Assembly (NCBI GenBank): GCA_046046455.1 | Contig: JBJOJS010000079.1 | Coordinates: 1 to 21,516, forward strand | Reading direction: 5' to 3' | From: Mxb001 sp046046455 | GTDB lineage: Bacteria; Actinomycetota; Actinomycetes; S36-B12 | DNA length: 21,516 nucleotides | Part shown: positions 14,973 through 21,516 of the stretch, piece after piece | How the letters are laid out: each line of letters begins with the position of its first letter | Position numbering within the stretch: position 1 is the first letter of the stretch | Notes under the pieces: generated by a model | What the model was told of the DNA's origin: nothing | The model's database searches: none | What the model saw: only the letters and a program-made list of their open reading frames with translations | Position numbers and translations under genes: made by a program

Positions 14973-16442
14973 TCAGCCGCAGAGGGACTTGATGAGCGGC
15001 ACCGGATCCTCGTAGCCGCCGGACCAGCCGTTGGGGCGCACCTCCAGGTGCAGGTGCACGGCGCCCGGTGAACCCGTGTCGCCCATGTAGCCGATGAGCT
15101 GGCCGGCCTTCACGGACTCGCCGTACCCGACGACGATCTTGTCGAAGTGCCCGTAGAAGTACATGCCGCGCGAGCCGGTGATGTCGAGGATCATCGCGCC
15201 GTTGCTCTGGTAGCCCGAGCGCGTCACGGTGCCCGAGTCGATGGCGTAGATCGGCTCGCCGCGATCGCCCATGAGGTCGAGTCCCGCGTGGGTGCGGCCA
15301 CCCGGACGCGGCGCGCCCAGGCCATCTCCGTAGTAGAAGTTCTTGACGGGGCAGAAGAGTCCGTCGCGGCCCTGGCTGGTCGAGCCGCCGCCGCCGTTCC
15401 CGCCGTTGCCGCCGCCGTTGCCGCCGCCATTGCCACCGCCGCCGCTGCCCTTCGAGGCGCCAGGACCGAAGGCGGTGCCATATGTCGCGTGGGCGACCGC
15501 GGCATCGCGGGCCGTCTGCTTGCCGAGGGCACCCCAGGTATAGGTGGCGATGACGCCCGTCGTGGGAATGCCGTTGTCGGACTGGAACTGCTTGACGGCC
15601 TTGACGGTGAGGGGGCCGAAGTAGCCGGTCGCGGGCTTCACGCCGAGCGCACGCTGCACGACCGCGACGGACTCACCGCTGTCGGTCTCCTCGAGCACCG
15701 GGGGGTCGCCCGCGTCGGTGCTGCGTGCCTCAGCCTTGGGCTCGGGGGTCTCCTGGATCTCCGCGGGCTCGCCATCGACGAAGCCGTCGGCCGTCGAGGA
15801 GGCCTCGAGGGCTGCCGCGACCGTCTCCTCGCCGAGGGCGGACCAGGTGAAGGTCGCGATCTGCCCGGTCGCGGGGAGTCCGATGGACTCCTGATACTCC
15901 GCAACGGCGGCCGCAGTCTTGGGCCCGAAGTAGCCGGTCGGCTCGACGTCGAGCGCACGCTGAGCGACCTCGACCACGGTGCCGAAGTCGCCCTCGCTGG
16001 CGACGGGCAGCTCCTCCGCGGGCAGTGCCGCGGGCTCGTCCGAGGCCTTGGCCTTGCGGGCCTTCGGGGCCGAGGCCTCTTCGGACTCGGGGGCCGCGGC
16101 GGCCACGACGGTCGTATCGGTGGCAGGGGGGTCCGCGGTCACGGCGGGGGGCTCATCGCCCACCGTGGACAGGGCCTGGCGGAGCTTGTCCTCGACGACC
16201 TGCTCGGAGGCACTGGCCGACGGGGTCGGCGTGCTGGCGGGGGTTGCTGCGGCCGTGGGAACGACCTCGGCGGCCGGGCGGGTGAGGACGACGACTCCGC
16301 CGACGGCGATGAGGGTCACGGTGGTCACGGTGACCGAGAGACGCTGCAGACGAGTACGCCGAGCGCGAGAGCGGCGGGCCTCGCGAGCCGCGCGCCGTTG
16401 CTCGAGGTCTGACTGGTCAGGCAGATCGCTCCACATAGGCAT
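14973..16442 (-). CDS. Membrane-anchored M23 peptidoglycan endopeptidase with two PG-binding domains
   Basis: This 489-residue protein should cut peptidoglycan cross-links outside the membrane. A basic cytoplasmic head (RRAAREARRSRARR) precedes one TM helix at about 36-54, then a Pro/Ala/Glu-rich stalk to about 150. Two PG_binding_1 repeats follow (152-204 and 255-307, each with a GYFGP-T core and TW-ALG end), a Gly/Asn linker (329-354), and an M23 domain from about 364. The LytM zinc and catalytic residues are all present: His385 and Asp389 in HAGLD, His432 in YGH, and His463/His465 in HLH, so it should be active. Cys364 and Cys488 could form a disulfide bracketing the domain. Two identical palindromes lie just upstream. 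The ATG at 16442 has no strong Shine-Dalgarno; the next Met is two codons in. Confidence 0.94.
   Translation of the reverse strand: MPMWSDLPDQSDLEQRRAAREARRSRARRTRLQRLSVTVTTVTLIAVGGVVVLTRPAAEVVPTAAATPASTPTPSASASEQVVEDKLRQALSTVGDEPPAVTADPPATDTTVVAAAAPESEEASAPKARKAKASDEPAALPAEELPVASEGDFGTVVEVAQRALDVEPTGYFGPKTAAAVAEYQESIGLPATGQIATFTWSALGEETVAAALEASSTADGFVDGEPAEIQETPEPKAEARSTDAGDPPVLEETDSGESVAVVQRALGVKPATGYFGPLTVKAVKQFQSDNGIPTTGVIATYTWGALGKQTARDAAVAHATYGTAFGPGASKGSGGGGNGGGNGGGNGGNGGGGSTSQGRDGLFCPVKNFYYGDGLGAPRPGGRTHAGLDLMGDRGEPIYAIDSGTVTRSGYQSNGAMILDITGSRGMYFYGHFDKIVVGYGESVKAGQLIGYMGDTGSPGAVHLHLEVRPNGWSGGYEDPVPLIKSLCG
15381..15458 (-). repeat. GGC/AAC triplet repeat encoding a Gly-Asn linker
   Basis: About 26 codons (residues 329-354 of the M23 protein) are almost only Gly with spaced Asn, written as a near-repetitive run of GCC/GTT-type triplets on the plus strand. 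It is a flexible hinge between the second wall-binding repeat and the peptidase. Such runs can change length by slippage in multiples of three without breaking the frame. Confidence 0.85.
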
Positions 16443-16503
16443 GGGAACATAACAGGAAGGTCACGGACTCGTCACATCCGTCCCACCTGCCTCGCGCCTC
16501 CTT

Positions 16504-16564
16504 GACTCCGGCGTGTCGGAGTCCCTCCCTCTAGAGGCGGCGTCGAACTCCGGCGTGTCGGAGT
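16504..16564. promoter_or_regulatory. Twin identical palindromes upstream of the M23 gene
   Basis: The 18-mer ACTCCGGCGTGTCGGAGT occurs exactly twice, at 16505-16522 and 16547-16564, 42 bp apart start to start (about four helical turns). Each has 6-bp arms around GCGTGT; the first extends to 7-bp arms. They lie 62 to 122 bp before the M23 ATG and 9 bp after the glycosylase stop. A pair of operators for a dimeric regulator of the M23 gene is the attractive reading; two short terminator hairpins for the glycosylase transcript is the alternative. Confidence 0.6.
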
Positions 16565-16572
16565 GACGCAGG

Positions 16573-17451
16573 TCACAACCGTCCCGGGGCCGTCCGGGCG
16601 GCCAAGGCGAGCCGGAGAACCCGGTAGCGGTGCGGGCGGAAGGGCTCGAGCAGTTCGATCATCCGGGCATCGTCCGCTCGACGTTCGCCGGTGAGCGTCG
16701 CGGCGACCAGTGACGGGATGCCGGAATCCCCGGTGATGACCGTGTCGGGCTCACCCCAGGTCAGGCCGGACAGGCAGCCCGTGGTCCACGGACCCACACC
16801 CGCGATCGAGCGCAGCGGTCTCTCGGCCTCGGCGAACGGCACCTCTGACAACCGGTGCAGGCGATGGGCCACCCGCGCTGCCTCGATCAGGGTCGTCGCT
16901 CGACGGGCATCGATTCCCATCGCGCGAAGCGACCAGGGAGCTGCGCGCGCGAGCCGCTCCGGTGAGGGCGGAGAGTAGAGCCCCTCGTGCTCGGCCGATG
17001 GCTCACCGAGCGCCATCACGAGTCGCCGCCATTGAGCAGCGGCGTCCGAGCGGTGCACGCGCTGCTGCACCGCGATCCACGTCAGGTCATGCCACACGGT
17101 GGAGGTCGCACCCACACGGTCCCCGCTGAACCTGGACCAGAGTCGTCGCACGACTTCAGAGTCGGGAGTGAATGACGTGGCATCATCGTCGGCGCCGATC
17201 AGGCGAGCGGCCCGCTCCTCCAACCACGCGGCGCCATCGCCTCGGCATTCCACCGTCACACGCCCGGGCTCATCACCCCACTCCACCGCGACCGAACCGG
17301 GGCCCTCGGGAGTCCATGTGACGCGTATTGCCGCGTTGACGCCTACCCGCACGGTGGGATCCCCCCGCAGCATGGCCAGGGGTCCGAGGACGAGCCTCGG
17401 ATCGATGCCAGGTGCGTCCATGGTCCGGCTCGACCCCTGGCCTGCGGACAT
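16573..17451 (-). CDS. DNA-3-methyladenine glycosylase-like HhH-GPD protein (AlkA family)
   Basis: This 292-residue protein is a base-excision repair glycosylase of the HhH-GPD superfamily, which flips out and removes alkylated bases. Residues 119-131 (VWHDLTWIAVQQR) match the family's first core helix. LRSIAGVGPWTTG (213-225) is the helix-hairpin-helix. Asp242 in ITGDSGIPSLV is the expected catalytic aspartate about 17 residues after the hairpin. The N-terminal 100 residues would be the AlkA-type beta domain and are divergent. I see no Cys cluster for an iron-sulfur centre, which speaks against Nth/MutY. It sits among surface genes on the same strand and has no obvious functional link to them. 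No Shine-Dalgarno is clear; Met11 (17421) is an alternative start. Confidence 0.85.
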   Translation of the reverse strand: MSAGQGSSRTMDAPGIDPRLVLGPLAMLRGDPTVRVGVNAAIRVTWTPEGPGSVAVEWGDEPGRVTVECRGDGAAWLEERAARLIGADDDATSFTPDSEVVRRLWSRFSGDRVGATSTVWHDLTWIAVQQRVHRSDAAAQWRRLVMALGEPSAEHEGLYSPPSPERLARAAPWSLRAMGIDARRATTLIEAARVAHRLHRLSEVPFAEAERPLRSIAGVGPWTTGCLSGLTWGEPDTVITGDSGIPSLVAATLTGERRADDARMIELLEPFRPHRYRVLRLALAARTAPGRL

Positions 17452-17484
17452 GCGTCACACACTAGGCGGCGTGCCGGCCATCTC

Positions 17485-18669
17485 CTAGGGGATGGGGATC
17501 TCCTCCGTGGTGATGGCGAAACGATCGAAGCGCTCATCCGCCGTGATGCCGGCGTCGTCGGTGAGGATCCAGGTCGTTGCGGGATCCGCGGGGTCGATGA
17601 TGAGGATGCGGCCGTCATCGGCGGCGACCCATGTGAAGTCAGGCGACCAGTACGCCGGCGCCATGCGGTAGGTCTCCGGGTCCCCCGACACGTCGAGGAG
17701 CACGCGGGTCCGCCCGTCCTGTGTCAGGGAGATGACCGCGGACCCCTCCTGCGACACGGTCGTGAGTCGGCTTCCGTCGGGAGCCACGGTGACGTGGTCG
17801 ATCAGCGGAGCCGTCTGCGGCACGTACGACGCGGGCACCTCCTCGACAGCACCCGTCCTCACGTCGACGATGCGCTGCCAGCCGGGCAGAACCTCCGGCC
17901 CCGGTGCATCCGGCATGCGATACATCGTGACGGAGAGGTGGCCGTCCGGCAGCCACGCAAGGTGCGGTCCGATGGGCTTGCCCTTCTCCTGCTTCGACTC
18001 GATCGGCTCCTCCGGGATGCAGTACACGTCCTTGGTCGGACCCCCGGAGGCCGCGATGATGCGCACGCATCCGGAGGAGTCGGAGTAGTAGGCCACTGTG
18101 CCGCCGAAGGCCTCCTGCGGTTGCTGCTCGAGCGAGGGAAACGACGGCTCAGCCATGGGGGCGAGCGCGCGGAAGACCCCGACGCCCACCCCGGCCGCTG
18201 CTAACAGGGCGACTCCGGCGATCACGCCCACGATCCAGCCGCGCCGCGACCCGGAAGGCGCGCTGTCGTCGACTCCTGCAATCGCGCGAGCGATGCGAAC
18301 GACGTAAAAGATGCCTCCCGCGAGGGTGACGAGCACGGACAGCCGATAGAGCCACAGCAGGATGATCGCAACGGGCACGGTGGCGAAGGGATTCGTCGCT
18401 GTGGCCTCGCCCGTGACGCTGTCGACGGACACCGGATCGCGCAGCACCACGGCCGCGAGCAGTGTGAGGACACCAAGTCCTCCTGAGATGGCGACGGAAA
18501 TCCAGGTGAACTTCGGCACCGGCACGCGCGAGACGAGCCACGCGCCCAGCCCCAAGAGGGCACCCGCGACCAGCGCAATGCCACCCTCGAGGGGATCGAT
18601 GAGCCCGACGAAGATCAGCGGTAGCGCGACGACGGCAAGGACGAGACCACCGATCCGACGAGCCTTCAC
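17485..18669 (-). CDS. Five-TM membrane protein with extracytoplasmic beta-rich C-terminal domain
   Basis: I do not recognise a named family. The 394-residue protein has hydrophobic segments at about 6-24, 29-47, 55-76, 97-123 and 144-167, then a soluble C-terminal half (about 188-394). The latter has short repeated strands such as HLAWLPDGHLSVTMY, DHVTVAPDGSRLTTVS and PAYWSPDFTWVAADDG. The W/A-PDG pattern is that of WD40-like/PD40 beta-propeller blades. With an odd number of helices and a basic N-terminus (MKARR), the domain is predicted to face outside. Two Cys near residues 201 and 218 may pair. The start is GTG at 18669, supported by an AGAGGGGG Shine-Dalgarno just upstream (18675-18682). 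A sensing or scaffold role is only a guess. Confidence 0.75.
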   Translation of the reverse strand: MKARRIGGLVLAVVALPLIFVGLIDPLEGGIALVAGALLGLGAWLVSRVPVPKFTWISVAISGGLGVLTLLAAVVLRDPVSVDSVTGEATATNPFATVPVAIILLWLYRLSVLVTLAGGIFYVVRIARAIAGVDDSAPSGSRRGWIVGVIAGVALLAAAGVGVGVFRALAPMAEPSFPSLEQQPQEAFGGTVAYYSDSSGCVRIIAASGGPTKDVYCIPEEPIESKQEKGKPIGPHLAWLPDGHLSVTMYRMPDAPGPEVLPGWQRIVDVRTGAVEEVPASYVPQTAPLIDHVTVAPDGSRLTTVSQEGSAVISLTQDGRTRVLLDVSGDPETYRMAPAYWSPDFTWVAADDGRILIIDPADPATTWILTDDAGITADERFDRFAITTEEIPIP

Positions 18670-18835
18670 GTCGACCCCCTCTAAGCAATCACGGGCGATG
18701 ACCTGATTCCCAGGGTGCGCCCGCTGCTGCCGCGCCAGTAGGGCCCTTCGGTCCTGTGTCAGTCACCGTTAGGCATGACCCATCCATCCGGTGCGCGAGT
18801 AGCCTCACTCACCGGGTTGACATCAGGGAGGTCCT

Positions 18836-19423
18836 GTGACCAAGGAGCGCCCCGCTGGTGTGTCCTCGCGTCTGCGCCGTGCTGCCGGCAGGCGACGTAC
18901 CTGGAAGGCAGGCAACGGGACTCTCGTCGAGCTGCCGCTCATCGTCGACTATGTGGTGACGGGGGAATCGGGCCGTCCCGACATGCAGATCGAGGCCACG
19001 GTCGACCTGGTCGCCGGTCGCCCCATGCTCACGCACATGTCACTTGTCCGCGCGCAGGGACTCGATGTGCAAGCGCTCCAGCGCGAGTTCCGCTGGCAGA
19101 CGCCGCTCGACATCGTCGAGCGCATGGTCCCGCGACTCCTCGCCGAGGGCATCGACCCCTTCTCGATCGATCTCCCGGTGACGGGGTTCCCTGAAGCAGC
19201 AAGCGGGTCGCGCAAGGGTCGAGGACAACTGTCCGATGCCTTCCTCCGCGACATCGCGGAGGAATACCTCAGGCTCGGGCGGGGCTACGCCAGGCGCATC
19301 GCCCTCGAGCGCAATGTCTCGCCTCGCACGGTGGTGAGCTGGGTGGTGAAGGCACGTGAGCGCGGGATCCTCGGGCCCGCTCCCAAGCCGGGGGCCTACG
19401 GGGGCGATCTGAGGGCAACCTGA
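18836..19423 (+). CDS. Putative helix-turn-helix protein of unknown function
   Basis: This is a 195-residue protein with a GTG start preceded by GGGAGG (18826-18831). The basic N-terminus is followed by a beta-rich segment of about 100 residues (LVELPLIVDYVV, MQIEATVDLV) that I cannot assign. Residues about 128-178 (LSDAFLRDIAEEYLRL, then RRIALERNVSPRTVVSWV and KARERGILGP) have the spacing of a MarR/phage-like helix-turn-helix often seen in short actinobacterial proteins. This suggests sequence-specific DNA binding. The 166-bp gap upstream holds no gene that I can support. The stop codon overlaps the putative -35 element of the following secreted-protein gene, so it may regulate or be co-regulated with it. 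Confidence 0.75.
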   Translation: MTKERPAGVSSRLRRAAGRRRTWKAGNGTLVELPLIVDYVVTGESGRPDMQIEATVDLVAGRPMLTHMSLVRAQGLDVQALQREFRWQTPLDIVERMVPRLLAEGIDPFSIDLPVTGFPEAASGSRKGRGQLSDAFLRDIAEEYLRLGRGYARRIALERNVSPRTVVSWVVKARERGILGPAPKPGAYGGDLRAT

Positions 19424-19447
19424 CATCAGTGTCGGGATCCTTACACT
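19420..19447 (+). promoter_or_regulatory. Sigma-70-like promoter of the Fn3/Ig secreted protein gene
   Basis: A -35-like CTGACA at 19420-19425 and a -10-like TACACT at 19442-19447 are separated by 16 bp. The Shine-Dalgarno GGAGG (19468-19472) and the ATG at 19479 follow at plausible distances. The -35 element overlaps the TGA (19421-19423) of the upstream HTH gene, so the promoter is embedded in that gene's end. Confidence 0.5.
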
Positions 19448-19478
19448 ATGTAGGCTTCCAGGACTCTGGAGGTGCCCC

Positions 19479-21516
19479 ATGCGCTCACATCGAAGCTACG
19501 TCGTCTTCCACGTCGCCCTCGCCACCGCACTCGGCGTCGGACTCCTTGCCTCCGCGTCTGCACACGCAGCACCCCGGGCTTCCGTCGGCACGGTCGTGGT
19601 TTCAGACACGGGCGCCCGACCGAATGTCGTGAAGGGGGTGGCAGTCGGTGACCAGGTGACCTTCCAGTCCAACGCGATCAACACCTACCTGTACTACGAC
19701 GAGCCGAGCACGTCGAATCCGACGCCGGCGAGGTTCACCATGGACGGCCAGGTCTGCGACGCGTTCAACACGCGCTCGTGCCCCGTACCCAAGGACGGGT
19801 CTGCGACCATCACTGTCCAGCGCACAGGCTTCGTGACGGTCTTCCAGAACGGCAACTACTGGTTCGTCGACCTGCAGGCCACGCTCCCTGCTCCCACCAA
19901 TGTCTCGGCGACCGCGGGCGACACGTCGGCCACGGTCACGTGGACTGCGCCCGCAGACACGAGCGGCTGGCCGGTGACGGGGTATGCCGTGACCTCGACT
20001 CCCGCGGGCAAAACGTGCGCCACGACGGGCGGCACCTCCTGCACCGTGTCGGGCTTGACCAACGGCACGTCGTACACCTTCACGGTGCGCGCGACGAATG
20101 CCGTGAGCACCTCGGCCCCGTCGGCGCCCTCAGCAGCGGTCACCCCGGCTCCTGCAGTGCCGGCAACGCCGAAGCCGGCGGTCACCATGAACGCCACGCA
20201 GGCGCGTGTCGACTGGGCGCCCTACTCCTGGGGCTCCTTCGCTCCCGGCAAGTTCGAGGTCCAGGTGTCCGAGGACGGCGGTGCTACATGGACGGATGTG
20301 AGCGAGCAGTTCGACCCGCTGGCGACGAGCACCACCGTCGGAGGACTCACTCCCGGTGCCACCGCCCGCTTCCGCGTCCGCGCCGTCGACAAGGGCGGTG
20401 CCTTGAGCGGCTGGGGTGCTGCGTCAGCAGTCGTACCCACTCCTGCTGAGCCCTTCACCGTCACCGCCGTCGGTGGCGACCAGGTGATCGTCGGCTCCTT
20501 CAGCACTGCCGCGGGTGCGGACAACTACAAGGTCTTCCTCCGGGCGACAGGTCAACCGACGCTCCGGGTCGACAGCACCTGCGCCATCAAGCCGTGTCCC
20601 TTCACCTTCACCGGACTCACGAACGGCGTCGACTACGACCTCATCGTCAACGCCTTCAACGGCATCACCTACGTCACCGACTCCAACCGCCTGCACATCA
20701 CCCCTTCGGCACCGCCGCAACCCCTCAACGCCTACTACCCGACCGAGCTCGACCTCCAGATCGGACGGGCAATCACCTTCACCCCGACGGTGATCGGCGG
20801 GACAGCGCCCTTCCGCTTCGCCTCCGGCTCCACGCCGCTTCCCGCGGGCCTGACCCTGGACCCGGCCACCGGCGCCATCGCCGGCGTACCCTCGCAGGCC
20901 GCGGACGGGCTGTACCCGGTCGTGGTGCGAGATTCCGCTCAACAGTCGCTCACGGTCCCGGTGCGCATCCGCATTGCCCCGCACGCACTCTCGCTGTCCT
21001 ACGGCGATTACGCCGGCCACGTGCAAACACCGGTGACCATCACCCCGCACTCGTCATCGGCGATCGGGGTCGTCCACGACTACGCCCTGTCGGCTGGCAC
21101 CTTGCCGGCCGGCCTGCGACTCGATCCGATCAGCGGCGTGATCTCCGGTACGCCGACGACCGCGACCGCAGGACCGGTGAGTGTCACCGTGACGGCCCGA
21201 GATGACGTGGGCACGGCATCGGCGTCGTTCGCCCTTACGGTCGACTCCGGGGTGGCCACACTCTCGGCGAGCTACCCCAACATGGTGGCGCACGTCGGCA
21301 AGCCCCAGGTCGCCACGCCTTCCCTCAGCGGCGCGATCGGGGCCACCAGCTTCACGCTGGTCGCGGGCACCCTTCCTTCAGGTCTCGCCCTCAATCCGGT
21401 GACCGGAGTCGTATCCGGCACGCCGACGGTCGTGCAGAACCCGACACCTGTGACCGTCCGGGTGAGCGACGCGGCCTCGAGCGTCGATGTTGTCTTCACC
21501 GTGGAGGTGCTCGCGC
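19479..21516 (+). CDS. Secreted Fn3 and Ig-like (He_PIG) repeat protein, 5' part
   Basis: The frame is open from ATG 19479 to the window end (679 full codons) and continues beyond. A signal peptide covers residues 1-30 (MRSHR, hydrophobic core, SAHA then A). Residues 31-130 form an unassigned beta-rich domain. Fn3-like domains follow at about 136-224, 233-322 and 325-408; the first carries the TSYTFTVRATNA strand. Three He_PIG-type putative Ig domains then repeat at about 421-496, 503-589 and 592-679, marked by LPAGLTLDPATGAIAG, LPAGLRLDPISGVISG and LPSGLALNPVTGVVSG. This is a typical actinobacterial extracellular repeat protein, probably an adhesin or polymer-binding protein. Any anchor or catalytic domain lies outside the window. 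It has its own likely promoter and a strong GGAGG site. Confidence 0.9.
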   Translation, partial: MRSHRSYVVFHVALATALGVGLLASASAHAAPRASVGTVVVSDTGARPNVVKGVAVGDQVTFQSNAINTYLYYDEPSTSNPTPARFTMDGQVCDAFNTRSCPVPKDGSATITVQRTGFVTVFQNGNYWFVDLQATLPAPTNVSATAGDTSATVTWTAPADTSGWPVTGYAVTSTPAGKTCATTGGTSCTVSGLTNGTSYTFTVRATNAVSTSAPSAPSAAVTPAPAVPATPKPAVTMNATQARVDWAPYSWGSFAPGKFEVQVSEDGGATWTDVSEQFDPLATSTTVGGLTPGATARFRVRAVDKGGALSGWGAASAVVPTPAEPFTVTAVGGDQVIVGSFSTAAGADNYKVFLRATGQPTLRVDSTCAIKPCPFTFTGLTNGVDYDLIVNAFNGITYVTDSNRLHITPSAPPQPLNAYYPTELDLQIGRAITFTPTVIGGTAPFRFASGSTPLPAGLTLDPATGAIAGVPSQAADGLYPVVVRDSAQQSLTVPVRIRIAPHALSLSYGDYAGHVQTPVTITPHSSSAIGVVHDYALSAGTLPAGLRLDPISGVISGTPTTATAGPVSVTVTARDDVGTASASFALTVDSGVATLSASYPNMVAHVGKPQVATPSLSGAIGATSFTLVAGTLPSGLALNPVTGVVSGTPTVVQNPTPVTVRVSDAASSVDVVFTVEVLA

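Noticed and set aside
15147..16412. Plus-strand 421-codon open frame opposite the M23 gene
   Set aside because: The minus-strand gene has a complete M23 active site and PG-binding repeats; the opposite frame is Gly/Arg/Ala-rich with no recognisable features.
16443..16572. c-di-AMP (ydaO-type) riboswitch in front of the M23 gene
   Set aside because: Such riboswitches often precede wall-hydrolase genes in Actinobacteria, but the 130-bp gap is short and holds only two small palindromes; I see none of the expected conserved core.
18817..18822. TTGACA hexamer upstream of the HTH gene
   Set aside because: It lies only 13 bp before the GTG start, so there is no room for a -10 element ahead of the gene; probably chance.
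18670..18835. tRNA, small RNA or small gene between the five-TM protein and the HTH gene
   Set aside because: Only a weak short hairpin around 18738-18755 is visible; no cloverleaf, no convincing start with a Shine-Dalgarno, and no long stem.

Overview
The window is very GC-rich, with densely packed genes, GTG starts, DUF2510 and CD225-type proteins, and large secreted Fn3/Ig proteins. This points to a high-GC Gram-positive actinobacterium, most likely of the Micrococcales. I do not claim a genus. There are no rRNA, tRNA, CRISPR or phage genes, and every intergenic gap between genes is shorter than 300 bases.

Left part (1-5480), metabolism. The 3' end of a sugar-porter-type MFS transporter overlaps a ROK-family sugar kinase gene by one base. 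These converge on nagA (N-acetylglucosamine-6-phosphate deacetylase) on the other strand, so the trio looks like an amino-sugar or sugar uptake and catabolism locus. The convergent space between the kinase and nagA is occupied by a DUF559-type PD-(D/E)XK nuclease-fold gene. It is bracketed by two nearly identical 61-bp direct repeats, each itself a long imperfect palindrome. This looks like a small mobile or cassette-like unit and is the strongest candidate for an undescribed system here. Divergent from nagA is a convincing ACC deaminase gene (acdS), followed 9 nt later by a small DUF2510/CD225 membrane protein gene. That pair ends in a perfect 21-bp inverted repeat, which also serves the convergent giant gene.

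Middle part (5478-18669), mostly cell surface, all on the minus strand. In transcription order the genes are: a five-TM protein with an extracytoplasmic beta-rich tail, an AlkA-like DNA glycosylase, a membrane-anchored double-PG-binding M23 endopeptidase, and a 3.1-kilo-residue secreted protein. The giant protein has a signal peptide, about nine tandem carbohydrate-binding-like beta-sandwich modules, one lectin-like module, one Fn3 domain and a Ser-rich linker. It shows no obvious catalytic domain and no sortase signal. Palindromes lie between the glycosylase and M23 genes and between the M23 and giant genes.

Right part (18836-21516). On the plus strand are a predicted HTH protein of unknown role and the start of another secreted protein (signal peptide, three Fn3-like domains, then He_PIG-type Ig-like repeats), which runs off the window. 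A plausible sigma-70-type promoter for it overlaps the stop codon of the HTH gene.

The surface proteins (giant CBM-like protein, Fn3/Ig protein, M23 hydrolase) may together handle wall remodelling and attachment to polysaccharide. The sugar/GlcNAc locus and acdS would suit a plant-, soil- or detritus-associated life. That ecological reading is inference.
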